Below are positions 24,353-33,216 of a stretch of 64,000 nucleotides of DNA, in pieces (position 1 is the first letter of the stretch; every line of letters starts with the position of its first letter). Source of the stretch: CAZPNX01 sp964588285. GTDB taxonomy: Bacteria > Edwardsbacteria > AC1 > EtOH8. The notes below the pieces were generated by a model. That model was not told where the DNA came from. It was given only the letters and a program-made list of their open reading frames with translations, and ran no database searches. Position numbers and translations under genes: made by a program. Location of the stretch: the NCBI GenBank assembly GCA_964588285.1, contig CAZPNX010000002.1, positions 62,001 through 126,000 on the forward strand, read 5' to 3'.

Positions 24353-27169
24353 TCACCAGCCCCTCTCTCCCACCCATTGCCGTCCGCACAGGACCTTGTA
24401 AGGGCAGGAGGCGCATTCCTGTTGGGGGTTCCAGGTGCCGGTGAACGGCATTCTAGGATCTTTTATCTCCTTGATGAGGGTGGCCATGGCCTCACGATAG
24501 GTCTGATAAACTTTCCGCCGATCGTCCTCGGGCGAAAACAATGCCTTCCGCTCGAACTTCTCGCCGCCCAGTTTCAGAAGCTCGCTGTTGATGCCGGACG
24601 GATCCAGCTCCCCATGCTCCTCAAGATATAGCATGATGTAGAACGGCAGCTGCACCGAATGGAGATGCTTGGCCCAGTCCGCCCGTTCCGCCTGGACAAA
24701 CGACCCATAGGAGGGGGCCTGGCCGGAGCGGGTCTTGTAGTCTACGATGACGATCTCCTGGCCGCGCCGGTCGACCCGGTCCAAAGTCCCGTTCACCGGC
24801 ACTATCCCCAGGCCGGGGATGTTTATCGACAGTTGCCGTTTGATCTCGCATCCCAGCACCGTCAGCTGGGGCATCTCGTCCCGGTGGTACCAGAGCAATT
24901 TTTTCAGCCTGGCCTTGGCTTGGGACTTGATCAGATAGACGTTTCCGTCCTGGTCGGGGCCGAATTGTTCCCGGAAGACATCGTCGATGATGCGCTCCAG
25001 GTCTGAAAGGTCGGACCCGGAGTAGACGTAGGGACTATCTTTTCTTTTTTCGAAGAAATTTTTTAGGACTTGGTGCACCAGCCGCCCCAGCTCCGAGGCC
25101 TCGATATCCAGCAGCACCTCCTCCTTCTCCCGGATGCCCATCAGATACCGGTGGCAGAACCGCAGCCCGCATTCCAGATAGCAGTCCAGCATGGTGGCGC
25201 TGTAGGACAGGCCGCCGATGGCCTCCATCATCTCCGGGGTTTTGGCCAGGGGCTCCGGAACGGTCTGCGAGAACCTGGCGCCGAAATGCACCAGCCTCTG
25301 CCCGCCGACCCGGGGCGCGCCCTGGCGCCGCTCCTCCTCCCACACCAGCTGTTCTATCAGCCGGCTGCGCTGCTCCCCTCCGCCCTGGCTGTAGCCGAGC
25401 ACCACCTCCTCGGCGCCGTGGATGAGGTTGGCAAAATGATAGCGGTCCATTAACTCGCGGTCTCGGGCAGTGGGCAGGTTCAGTTCCCGCCTCAGGGCTT
25501 GGGGCAGGATGGTATCCACGCTGCTGCTCCGGGGTATAACGCCCTCGTTGACGTCGAGCATCACCACCCGCTTGAACTTGAGGTTTCTGGTTTCCAAAAA
25601 TCCCAGGACCTGCAGCCCTCGAAGCGAGGTCCCGGGAAAGGGCACCCGCACCTGGCCGGCGAAGTGCTCCATCAGACCGAAGTAGGTCCGGATGTGCTTA
25701 AAGGATTGTCCGGCCAGCAGGGACGACTTAAGGTTCAGGAGGGCGCCGGTCATCTCGAAGAAGAAGCGGTCGGCGTAAGGGTGCCTTTGGGCCGGGCTTT
25801 GTTCGGCCACCGCCGAGACCACGGCCAGCATCTTATCGGCCAAGTCGGCCACCGAGGCCACCTGCTCGAACGGCTTAAGCACCAGGTTGTGTATCTTGGA
25901 AAGATGTGCGAATAATTGGTCGATGTCAAAGCCTTGCTCCATAAGACCCGACAGCCTTTGGGCCACTCCCTGTCTGAACTCCCGGTCATTTTCGATCAGG
26001 TCCAGGCTCACCAGCCGCCGGCTGCGCCTGGACAGCTCCTCCTCCATGGCATGAAGCAGCATCCGGGTGGGGTAGCTGGCCCCGTCGGTCCTCAGGTTTT
26101 TGATGTAGGGATGGAGCATCAACTGCAGATAGTAGGGCAGGAAGTAGCTGTCCTTGTCACGGCCCTCCTGGGCCTTGGCCATGGCCTGGGCCAGTCCCCA
26201 CAGGGGAGTCCGCCACAGGGGATAGCCCATGGAGATGTTCCAGTCGTCTCCCAGTCGCGGCAGCAGGTGGTGGATGACCGGAAACACCGTATCCTCCTTG
26301 GGCAACACCAGAACCGTGTCCGAAAGCCCGGGCCCGGGAGAGATTTGGGCGGCCGCCGCCATCACCTGGCCGTGGCTGTCGCCGGCCCGGAGATAGCTGA
26401 CGGCGGGCTCTTTGAGACCGGCCTCAGTCTTTGTCCGTTTGGCCCCCAATTGTTCGAGGGTTCTTTCTATGCCGGGCCCGTCCCGCACTATCAGGACGGC
26501 GTTTGGCCGGGACAGGAGGGCGCCGATGATGGCTTGTTCGGTCGCGGACAGCGCGTTGAAACCGGCTACGATCACCTGGGCGAAAAAGGAGACGTCGATC
26601 TGCTTGGCCCTTTGCGCCAGCCAGTCGTAGGTGCTGGCGCGGGTGGCCAGGTTCAACTCTTCCAGGCGCCGGTAAAAATCCCGGTACCACTGGGCCAGGT
26701 GATCCAGTTGCCGGCCGAATGCGCCGGGAAGCGGCTCCTGGGCCAAGGCCTGGACAGACTCCAAAGCCTTAGGAGTCACCCCCTCGATCTTAAGTTCCTC
26801 GAAATCGGCGAACAGGGTGAAGCCCCAGGCCAAAAATTCCTCCATCGAGAGCTCGGCCCCGCCGCCCGGCAGCCGGCAATCGGGATGCATCTGGTAGATC
26901 AGGGCGGCGCCGTCCTCGGAGCCGATGCGGGAGCGGCCAAGACCCTGCCGTTCCGCAGTCGCCTGCACCCAGTCGTCGATGGAATAACAGCGCGGAGCCA
27001 TCAGGGCCCGGCCCCGTCTTTGGGCCAGACGTTTGCAGAGGAAAAAGAACGGCCGGCGGCTGGGGAAGAGCACCAGGTTTTTTTCCGGCCCGGAGCCGGA
27101 TCCCTCGATCAGGTCGCAGACACGGCCCACTAGGTCGGCGCCGGCCGGCAGCAGGATCGTCTCCCTCAT
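24353..27169 (-). CDS. addB: AddB-like helicase/nuclease subunit (PD-(D/E)XK, Fe-S)
   Basis: A 938-residue protein. An inactivated UvrD-like helicase portion makes up most of the length. A C-terminal RecB-type nuclease (about 680-938) has GTLDRVDRRGQEIVIVDYKT, carrying the Asp and the Asp-x-Lys catalytic residues. Four cysteines suit a 4Fe-4S cluster: one upstream around CGLRFCHRY, and the group QECASCPYKVLCG at the end. AddAB processes double-strand breaks for RecA loading. It overlaps the AddA-like gene by 4 bp. No P-loop is visible near the N-terminus (LLPAGADLVGR is degenerate), which is frequent outside Firmicutes. Confidence 0.82.
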   Translation of the reverse strand: MRETILLPAGADLVGRVCDLIEGSGSGPEKNLVLFPSRRPFFFLCKRLAQRRGRALMAPRCYSIDDWVQATAERQGLGRSRIGSEDGAALIYQMHPDCRLPGGGAELSMEEFLAWGFTLFADFEELKIEGVTPKALESVQALAQEPLPGAFGRQLDHLAQWYRDFYRRLEELNLATRASTYDWLAQRAKQIDVSFFAQVIVAGFNALSATEQAIIGALLSRPNAVLIVRDGPGIERTLEQLGAKRTKTEAGLKEPAVSYLRAGDSHGQVMAAAAQISPGPGLSDTVLVLPKEDTVFPVIHHLLPRLGDDWNISMGYPLWRTPLWGLAQAMAKAQEGRDKDSYFLPYYLQLMLHPYIKNLRTDGASYPTRMLLHAMEEELSRRSRRLVSLDLIENDREFRQGVAQRLSGLMEQGFDIDQLFAHLSKIHNLVLKPFEQVASVADLADKMLAVVSAVAEQSPAQRHPYADRFFFEMTGALLNLKSSLLAGQSFKHIRTYFGLMEHFAGQVRVPFPGTSLRGLQVLGFLETRNLKFKRVVMLDVNEGVIPRSSSVDTILPQALRRELNLPTARDRELMDRYHFANLIHGAEEVVLGYSQGGGEQRSRLIEQLVWEEERRQGAPRVGGQRLVHFGARFSQTVPEPLAKTPEMMEAIGGLSYSATMLDCYLECGLRFCHRYLMGIREKEEVLLDIEASELGRLVHQVLKNFFEKRKDSPYVYSGSDLSDLERIIDDVFREQFGPDQDGNVYLIKSQAKARLKKLLWYHRDEMPQLTVLGCEIKRQLSINIPGLGIVPVNGTLDRVDRRGQEIVIVDYKTRSGQAPSYGSFVQAERADWAKHLHSVQLPFYIMLYLEEHGELDPSGINSELLKLGGEKFERKALFSPEDDRRKVYQTYREAMATLIKEIKDPRMPFTGTWNPQQECASCPYKVLCGRQWVGERGW

Positions 27170-30100
27170 AGCCGCACCTCGACCACGGTCCGATCCAGAT
27201 AGGCGATGATCCCCCGGACCCTGTGCTTTGGAAACACTTCCTGAAGGATGTGGAGATAATCGCGGATCTGGGCTTGGTGCTTGCTCTTTGTCACGGGGTC
27301 ATCGGCGCCGGCCTTGAAGTCAAGCACGGTCACTTCCTCGGAATCGCAGACCAGCCGGACCATGCGTAGCAGTCGGCCTTGGCGGTCGATAAATTCCACC
27401 TCGCGCTCGACGGTCCTGCCCTCCCGCGGCGAAAACCATGGGGAAACCCGGGAGTCGGCCAGGAAGGCGCCCAACTTTTCGGCGAAGCCGCCGAAATCGA
27501 CCTCAGGCGCCAGGCGGTGATGCTCGACCAGCGATTTTTCTATCAGGGGGCCGGGGCTGGGAGGCAAAAACTCGAAGCCCTGCAGCACCCGGTGCAGGTA
27601 ATTGCCCAGTTTGGTGTCTATGAATCTGGCCCGGCTCCAGGCCGGCTCCGGCAGCCATTCCGAGTGCCGACCTACCCCCGAAGATCGGATGGCTCCCGGC
27701 TGGGACAGCATCCCTAGGCCCTGGCCGACCCCCTTTTGGCCGCGGCCTAGCGGCGGAAACAGCGCCTGGAACAGCGGCGGCGGCGGGGGAGACTTTTCGG
27801 GCGTTTTTTTCTTGGCCGGCGGTTCCAGGATCACCAGGTTGTAAAGCTCGTTCTTGGCCCGGGTGCAAGCCACGTAAAGGCTGTTGAGGGTCTGGATCTC
27901 GACGTCGCCGTCCCGTTCGTCCTTGAGGGCCCGAAGGTCGGGCGTCTGGCCCGCGGTGCGGTCGGCTATGTCTTCATCGAGATGGTAGAGAATGATATCC
28001 TCCCCTTCCTTGCGGTAATAGTGTTTGGCCCCCTTCTTGCGGTATTCGGCGATCAGGTTGATTACCACCGGAAATCCCATGCCCTTGGCCTTGAAGTAGG
28101 TCAAGAGCTGCACCGCCGGCATGTTTTCGGGCAGCTCCAGGCCGAAGAGATCTTCCTGGCCGCGGTCGCAGGCCTCCAAAAAATCGGCCAGTGAGCCGGT
28201 CCCCTCGGATTCCAGGCGGTTGACCACCTCCAATAGCTTGAGCACGGCCGCGTTCTCTTCGGGAAAATGTTCAAACACCCCAAAACGCTCGATGGCCAGG
28301 CACATCAGATCGTAGACCGGAGAGAAGCCGGCCAGGTTGTAGAGCTCTTCCAAGTACCGGTCCCACAGCGGAGCGAACGACGCCTCCTTCCGGCTTTGGC
28401 CGTACAGATAGCCGTTCAGGCCGGCCCGCCGGCCAGCGGCCGTCAAAACCCCGGTGGCCGTCTCCCGGCTCCACTGAAAGCCGTCGGCCTGGGCGGCCTT
28501 GGCCAGGACCTCGCCCCCGACAATGCCGGCCCAGGCCACGTTGTCGATGGGCGAGTGGAGCCAGCGCATGAGGCCGATGATCTCGGCTGTCACCTTGCGC
28601 CGGCGGATGTCCAGTCCCGAGGAGCTGGTGGCCGGAATTCCGGCCTGGGTCAGCCAGTCGATGGCCTGTTCCAGCTCCCAGTTGGTGCCGGCCAGGATGG
28701 CGATGTCGTGGAAGCCGTACTTGCGGCCGGTGACGTCGGCTATGATCTCCAAGATGGCGGCCCTGACCTCGTCTTGGCTTTCATTAGATTGGCCGCTGTC
28801 CTTGGCCGCTTTTTGGATATGCCTCACCTCGACATAGCCCTGGCCGGCGTTCTCGGCAGAAGGCTCCTGCCGGTAGGTGGTCAGCCCGGTCCGGTCCGGA
28901 CTCAACCGCCCCTGTCCGATGAGGTCGGGCAAAACGCCCCTGAAGGTCTCGGCCACATAGTCCACTATGAACTGACCGCTCCGGCGGTTCAGTCCCAGGT
29001 TTTGCACCTCGGCCCTGTCTTGGACGCTGGCCGGCAGCCAGAAGCCGGGACGCTTGGCCCCGATCTCCTCCTTGAGCTCCTTCATGATCCGGTAGTCGGC
29101 CTGGCGGAACATGTAGATGGCCTGCTTGAGGTCGCCCACTAAGAAGGCCGAGCCGTCCCCGGCCAGGGCCTCGGCCAAAAGCGGCATCAGGCTCCGCCAC
29201 TGGGCGGAGTCGGTGTCCTGGAACTCGTCGATAAGGTAGTGGTGGAGCCTGGCGCCAAGTTTGAGATAGATCTCGGGCACCATCTCCTGCCTCAAAAAAT
29301 CGGACAGCCGCTTGGCGATGTCCCTGATGTGGTGGCTTCCCTGGCGCCGTTTGACCGTCTCCAGATGCTTTTTAAAGCGTCCGTAAGGCAGGTTATAGGC
29401 AGCATTGCCGGCGATAGCGTAGGCCACTGCCAGCCGGGCCACGATGTCCTGGGTCTGGGCCCAGATCCTCTTTGAGGGCTCGACCAAGGGTTTCAATTTG
29501 CCGGGCTGGCGGTTTTTGACAATCGGTGTGTTTTCGCCATTAAAGCTCGACCACCCCAGAATGGCCTTGACATCCTCCTTTTCCAGAGCCCACAAAAGGT
29601 TTTCCTTGCCCTCGAACACCAGGCCGTTCTTTTTGGCGTAAGCTGCGACCTCGTCGTGCACCCGACCGAGCTGGGAAAGGCACTGCTTGATGTTTTGACT
29701 TTGGTCCGAGAAGACGAATCTCCCCGTCTCCTTGGATTCGATCGCCAGAAAGGCCTCAAACCTCTCCCGCATTTTGGCCTGGGGATCCCAGGCGAAGCTG
29801 CCGCCGCCCAGGTTCAGAAGCTCAAGGAACCTGTCCATGACCTCGGTCAACTCCCCATCGCGGCCCGGACCGATCTCCTTGGTCAGCAGGGCCAGGGCAT
29901 AGTCGATGAGCTCCCCGTGGCTGGTGGTGGTCTTAAAGTCCGGACGGAAACCCAGCTCGCCGGCCGCGGCCTTGGCCAGACGGTTGGTAAAGCTGTCGAT
30001 GGTCTGCACCTGGAAGTCGGAGTAATGCTCGATAAGGACGTCGACCATGGCACCGGCCCGCGCCTTGACTTCCTGGGGCGAAATTCCCAACAGGGGCTGG

Positions 30101-30363
30101 ATCTCGGCCATCTTCGCCGCATCGGCTCCCAGGGCCAGATCCTTGAGCCAGCCCAAAATCCGCTCCTTCATCTCCCGGGCGGCGTTGTTGGTGAAGGTGA
30201 TGGCCAAAAGGTTGGCCGGCTGGTTGTGGGGGATGTCGTCGCCCAGCAGAAACTCCACGTAACGGCGCGACAGGGCGTGGGTCTTGCCCGAGCCGGCTGA
30301 GGCCTCTATCAGCAGCAAGTGGGGAAACCTTTGGCTGGGCTGTCTCTGGTCTTTACTGGCCAT
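27166..30363 (-). CDS. addA: AddA-like UvrD-family helicase-nuclease
   Basis: A 1065-residue protein. Helicase motif I is EASAGSGKTHALSRRYVEFL (about 20-39) and motif II is LIDEFQDTDSAQW (about 375-387). Motifs for ssDNA contact follow, including FLVGDLKQAIYMFR and YVACTRAKNELY near 845. A C-terminal nuclease core has TVLDFKAG (Asp-x-Lys). It is the motor and second nuclease of an AddAB-type end-resection enzyme with the gene downstream. The start ATG at 30363 is well placed. A TATAAT-like box lies at about 30396-30401. Confidence 0.85.
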   Translation of the reverse strand: MASKDQRQPSQRFPHLLLIEASAGSGKTHALSRRYVEFLLGDDIPHNQPANLLAITFTNNAAREMKERILGWLKDLALGADAAKMAEIQPLLGISPQEVKARAGAMVDVLIEHYSDFQVQTIDSFTNRLAKAAAGELGFRPDFKTTTSHGELIDYALALLTKEIGPGRDGELTEVMDRFLELLNLGGGSFAWDPQAKMRERFEAFLAIESKETGRFVFSDQSQNIKQCLSQLGRVHDEVAAYAKKNGLVFEGKENLLWALEKEDVKAILGWSSFNGENTPIVKNRQPGKLKPLVEPSKRIWAQTQDIVARLAVAYAIAGNAAYNLPYGRFKKHLETVKRRQGSHHIRDIAKRLSDFLRQEMVPEIYLKLGARLHHYLIDEFQDTDSAQWRSLMPLLAEALAGDGSAFLVGDLKQAIYMFRQADYRIMKELKEEIGAKRPGFWLPASVQDRAEVQNLGLNRRSGQFIVDYVAETFRGVLPDLIGQGRLSPDRTGLTTYRQEPSAENAGQGYVEVRHIQKAAKDSGQSNESQDEVRAAILEIIADVTGRKYGFHDIAILAGTNWELEQAIDWLTQAGIPATSSSGLDIRRRKVTAEIIGLMRWLHSPIDNVAWAGIVGGEVLAKAAQADGFQWSRETATGVLTAAGRRAGLNGYLYGQSRKEASFAPLWDRYLEELYNLAGFSPVYDLMCLAIERFGVFEHFPEENAAVLKLLEVVNRLESEGTGSLADFLEACDRGQEDLFGLELPENMPAVQLLTYFKAKGMGFPVVINLIAEYRKKGAKHYYRKEGEDIILYHLDEDIADRTAGQTPDLRALKDERDGDVEIQTLNSLYVACTRAKNELYNLVILEPPAKKKTPEKSPPPPPLFQALFPPLGRGQKGVGQGLGMLSQPGAIRSSGVGRHSEWLPEPAWSRARFIDTKLGNYLHRVLQGFEFLPPSPGPLIEKSLVEHHRLAPEVDFGGFAEKLGAFLADSRVSPWFSPREGRTVEREVEFIDRQGRLLRMVRLVCDSEEVTVLDFKAGADDPVTKSKHQAQIRDYLHILQEVFPKHRVRGIIAYLDRTVVEVRL

Positions 30364-30702
30364 AAATATAACTGATGGTTTTGTTGAAATTATACACCAT
30401 AGGGGTGTCGGTAATGAAGTGCCAAAGGTTCAGGCCAAGGGGTCACGCTGATGGCCGGCATTGAGACACCGAATCCGTGAAGCCTGCACCGGAGATGGCT
30501 TTCACTTAAGGGAACCTCAAAATATCCGCCATCTGGCCTGGCTGCAAAACAACAGAGCTTGCCCCGTCTTCCTCCTGCGGCGGACAACTTGGCGAAAGTT
30601 GAACCTAATTTGAGACTTGCTGGGAAAAGTATAGTTGGCGCAAAATATTGATTTTACTATCGTTGAATTTCACTCTATAATTATCTCTGCGAGCTCTGCG
30701 GT
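30364..30702. other. intergenic, no gene seen
   Basis: A 340-bp stretch between the AddA-like start and the terminator of the SWIB-like gene. It holds a - strand TATAAT (about 30396-30401), probably for the AddA-like gene, but no clear -35. Open frames here are short and not protein-like. Confidence 0.5.
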
Positions 30703-30742
30703 AAAAAAGACAATAGATCGAGGCATCTCTGCCCCGATCTAT
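30703..30742 (-). terminator. terminator of the SWIB-like gene
   Basis: On the - strand ATAGATCG (30742-30735) pairs with CGATCTAT (30720-30713), followed by TGTCTTTTTT. It lies 35 bp after the stop of the small gene at 30777-30926. Confidence 0.8.
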
Positions 30743-30776
30743 CGTGGTTTTTGCCGGGATCCGGCATGAGTCGCCG

Positions 30777-30926
30777 TTATTTGCCGGCCTTGACCTGGAG
30801 CTTGTTCTCCTTGATGTACGCCCAGAGCCCCTTGGTGAGCTCCATTCCGGTGATGGTATCGCCCTCCTTTTTCTTGAACACCTTGGCCAGTGTTGCGTCG
30901 AGTTTGATGGTTCCGCCGGCTGCCAT
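30777..30926 (-). CDS. 49-residue SWIB-like mini-protein
   Basis: The frame is ATG 30926 to TAA 30777: MAAGGTIKLDATLAKVF..., then GMELTKGLWAYIKENKLQ and a short basic end. The second half matches the core of SWIB/MDM2 domains (T..E..K.LW.YIK.N.LQ). Known stand-alone bacterial SWIB proteins are usually 75-100 residues, so this is a shortened form. A strong Shine-Dalgarno AGGAGG lies 6 nt before the ATG, and a terminator follows. Codon use and these signals make it a real gene; its role, perhaps in chromatin or DNA, is unknown. Confidence 0.75.
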   Translation of the reverse strand: MAAGGTIKLDATLAKVFKKKEGDTITGMELTKGLWAYIKENKLQVKAGK

Positions 30927-31038
30927 GGCTTCCTCCTTGCTATAGTTGTTTTGTTACGTTGTTTCGTGTTGGATGTCTGTTACGTCAGACGAAGGCTTCG
31001 CCTTGTTCAGCTTTCTTTGTCGTAGTCTGTAATCTCCT

Positions 31039-31083
31039 CTGGCCCGCCAGACGAAGCTCTGGCAGACAAAGAGCGCAGTCGGG
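31039..31083. repeat. REP-like repeat, third copy
   Basis: CTGGCCCGCCAGACGAAGCT, then CTGGCA and GAGCGCAGTC, matches the copy at 24032-24079 with a few changes and a degraded right arm. Like that copy it lies a short way downstream of a tRNA-Ser gene. Confidence 0.65.
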
Positions 31084-31123
31084 CGCCCGCCTACGGCGGA
31101 CTTCTGCCCAGCAAAAAGCAGCA

Positions 31124-31211
31124 TGGCGGAAGCGAGAGGATTCGAACCCCTGGTGCCTTGCGGCACTGCGGTTTTCAAGACCGCCGCCTTCAACCACTCG
31201 GCCACGCTTCC
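31124..31211 (-). tRNA. tRNA-Ser(UGA)
   Basis: On the - strand it begins GGAAGCG, with GGCCGAGTGGTT in the D-arm. The anticodon loop CTTGAAA (anticodon UGA) lies in a CGGT/ACCG stem. A long variable arm with TGCCGCAAGGCA follows, then GGTTCGAATCC, CGCTTCC, G and CCA. It is complete. A second, 5'-half-only copy exists at 56933-56992. Confidence 0.94.
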
Positions 31212-31241
31212 GTGCTTTGCCCCATGCGCTGCCGGGCAGCA

Positions 31242-31275
31242 GCCCCGCCTTGGCGGCGGCAACCGCTCGGCCACG
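31242..31275 (-). repeat. tRNA-Ser-like D-arm fragment upstream of tRNA-Ser(UGA)
   Basis: On the - strand CGTGGCCGAGCGGTTGCCGC, continuing CGCCAAGGCGGGGC, resembles the 5' part of tRNA-Ser with an altered arm. The same 34 bp with one mismatch occur at 56955-56988. It lies between the tRNA promoter and the complete tRNA, so it would be in the tRNA leader. Confidence 0.65.
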
Positions 31276-31291
31276 TTTTTGCTTTAAATCG

Positions 31292-31321
31292 ATTTTACAC
31301 CATTGCGGGAGCGCAAGTCAA
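31292..31321 (-). promoter_or_regulatory. promoter of tRNA-Ser(UGA)
   Basis: On the - strand TTGACT (31321-31316), an 18-bp spacer and TAAAAT (31297-31292). It would transcribe the D-arm fragment and then the complete tRNA. Confidence 0.8.
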
Positions 31322-31480
31322 CCTATCTTGCCGAGCAATGAACCTCTTCTTTACAAGCTACGAAGTATTTTAAGATAGATTAATTGCATAAAAACCTACG
31401 GTTTTCATGCTTTATCTAAAAGGTAACCTCAAAGCAAGCTTATAGGAATAATTGATTAAACTTACCTCTTCAACTTCCAC

Positions 31481-31668
31481 TTACCTGATAAATCCCTTCA
31501 ACGCCTTCTCCAATCTGGCATCCTCCTCCCTCTCCTCCCACAGCCTCTCCAGCGCCCCGATGTTCAGCCTCGACACCTGCTACCAGATCCCGGCCCTTCT
31601 TCACCGCCTTCTCCAGCTCCTCCCGGCCCTCCTCCCCGGTCCTGGGGAACTGGACCTTGGTCGGCATG
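31481..31668 (-). pseudogene. 3' fragment A of a PD-(D/E)XK nuclease gene
   Basis: From ATG 31668 it reads PTKVQFPRTGEEGREELEKA, nearly identical to part of the complete gene at 35488-36702. An extra G (AAGAAGGGCCGGG instead of AAGAAGGCCGGG) then shifts the frame. In the restored frame there is a TAG and then ALERLWEEREEDARLEKAL...GFI to TAA 31481. It follows the 321-residue gene by a few bases. It is clearly a remnant, possibly translated as a short scrambled peptide. Confidence 0.75.
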
Positions 31669-31670
31669 GT

Positions 31671-32636
31671 TTATCCCTTCCCCAGCTTCTCCAGCACTTC
31701 CATCACCGCCCCGGCAAACGGCTCGAAATACGCCGCCCCCTTGTAACGCCCCGGCTCCGGCAACCGGACCCCGGCCGCTTCCGCCGCCGTCTCCAGCCCC
31801 GGCCGCAGCTCCCGGAACAGCCCGGAGAGCAGGTATTCATCTCCGGACCAGGGCTCGACCTCCATGGCCGCATCCACCCGGCCCAGCGCGCCCAAAAACC
31901 GGCTCCAGTTCACGTACCGGGTCTCCGGCGGCACGTCCAGCAATTGGCGCCAGCACTTTTTTTCGGTCAGCACATCGGCCTTGCCCCGCCGCTCGGTAAT
32001 CCCGGCCCGGCGCCAACCCTCCATTATCAGATAAACGTTCTTGTAGTCGCTGCCTATCTCCTTAGAGACCTCATGGGGGTTGCCGTCGCGGTTCAGCAGC
32101 AGATAGGCCAGAACGTCGGCCCGGGCATCGTTGCCCAGCAGTGACCGGGCGGTCAACTGCAGACAGACGGCGCCGGACAGGCGGACCGGCAGCGCGACCA
32201 GCCGGCGGGATTTATATCCTTCCAGCGCTTGCCTGTACTCGGCCAGAGCCCCGTCATCATCCCCGGCCTGGCCGGCTGCAAACCCGCGTTTCCCGTTCTT
32301 AACCAGCAGTTCCGAGACCAAAACCAGCGCCTGGGGACCGGGGAATATTGGCCCGGCGCTTTTTCCCCCTGCCCCAAAACTTCGGCCAATCTTTTTAAGC
32401 CGGGAAAAGTTCACCAGATGATCGTAGGCGATCACCCACTCCAGGGCCGCCAACAGCAGCCGCCGGTCCCCCAGCCCGGCCGCAAGGGTGGAGACAATCA
32501 GGGCCTCCAGGTCGATGGTGGCCTTCCAGCCCCCCGCTACATTGCCCATCAGACCCAGGGCCTGCCACTGCCTCCAGTGCATGCTCAGCCAGGCTTTCTT
32601 AAAAGACGGCTTAAAATTCTTCAGCCGCGGCGGCAT
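31671..32636 (-). CDS. winged-helix protein paired with a nucleotidyltransferase gene
   Basis: A 321-residue protein not assigned to a named family. The middle (about residues 170-225) is a winged helix-turn-helix: ADVLAYLLLNRDGNPHEVSKEIG, then YKNVYLIMEGWRRAGITERRGK. The N-terminal half is helical. It overlaps the upstream nucleotidyltransferase frame by 26 bp, so the two are translationally coupled. Nucleotidyltransferase plus wHTH pairs often act as toxin-antitoxin or abortive-infection units (AbiE-like); that role is inferred from context only. Confidence 0.6.
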   Translation of the reverse strand: MPPRLKNFKPSFKKAWLSMHWRQWQALGLMGNVAGGWKATIDLEALIVSTLAAGLGDRRLLLAALEWVIAYDHLVNFSRLKKIGRSFGAGGKSAGPIFPGPQALVLVSELLVKNGKRGFAAGQAGDDDGALAEYRQALEGYKSRRLVALPVRLSGAVCLQLTARSLLGNDARADVLAYLLLNRDGNPHEVSKEIGSDYKNVYLIMEGWRRAGITERRGKADVLTEKKCWRQLLDVPPETRYVNWSRFLGALGRVDAAMEVEPWSGDEYLLSGLFRELRPGLETAAEAAGVRLPEPGRYKGAAYFEPFAGAVMEVLEKLGKG

Positions 32637-33176
32637 ACCCTATCTTTCTTAACAGATCCTTGACCAGGCCGGGAAACTCCGGCGCGGCGTCCTGGGTCAG
32701 CATCCAGCGGGCGGCCTCGGCCATCTCCCCGGCGGTGGGCTTTAAAGCCAGCAGATCGCCGACATGATAATCCCCGGGGCCGCGGTCGTCCAAGGCAAAC
32801 AGCTTGAAGCAGATCTGGTCGAACCGGCCGATGTAGTACAACGTCAATCGCGGCCCGTATACTGTTTTAATTAGGCGGCCGGACAGGCCCGGGGGCAGGC
32901 CGCCTTCAAGCTGGCTGGCCGGGCCGCCTCCTCCAGCCACACCGGCAGGCTGGGCAGGGGAAAGACCCTTACCTCTCCGCCTTCCTCCTCTGCCTGTCCC
33001 AGTACATCGGCGTCAGCGGTGGTCCGGGTGGTCAGGCCCAGGGCCGCCAAAGCGCTCCCCCCGCAGATCACCAAACCAATGGGCCCGTTCCCGCGCAGGG
33101 CGATTTGTCGTTCCAGGGCCTTAAGAACTTCGGACAGGTTTTCCGCGCCCAGAGGCTTGTCTTCCCTTTTAGTCAT
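32611..33176 (-). pseudogene. MNT-type (DUF6036-like) nucleotidyltransferase, frameshifted
   Basis: The first frame (33176 to about 32930) gives GLVICGGSALAALGLTTRTTADADVL. It has the GGSAL and (R)TTxDxDV motifs of minimal nucleotidyltransferases, then PVWLEEAAR. The continuation, GGLPPGLSGRLIKTVYGPRL...DRGPGDYHVGDLLALKP, is in another frame, down to 32611. One extra base near 32925-32935 explains this. Joined, the protein would be about 185 residues, usual for this family. Either this copy is dead or the base is a sequencing error. Two AT-rich palindromes overlap its start. Confidence 0.7.
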
Positions 33177-33216
33177 ATGTATATGTTACATATATATTAT
33201 GTATCTTATACATAAT
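33175..33216 (-). promoter_or_regulatory. two AT-rich palindromes at the start of the nucleotidyltransferase gene
   Basis: ATATGTA-TATGT-TACATAT (33175-33193) and ATTATGTAT-CTT-ATACATAAT (33196-33216) are perfect inverted repeats. The first covers the start codon. Their half-sites share TATGTA. This is a typical layout for an autoregulated two-gene unit, with the wHTH partner as the likely repressor (inferred). Confidence 0.6.

Noticed and set aside
25916..27133. A 405-codon + strand frame opposite the AddB-like gene
   Set aside because: Low-complexity Gly/Gln/His-rich translation without motifs; the - strand has helicase/nuclease motifs and overlaps its partner gene by 4 bp.
31452..32144. 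A 230-codon + strand frame
   Set aside because: It runs opposite the nuclease fragment and the wHTH gene and has a biased Leu/Pro/Gln composition.
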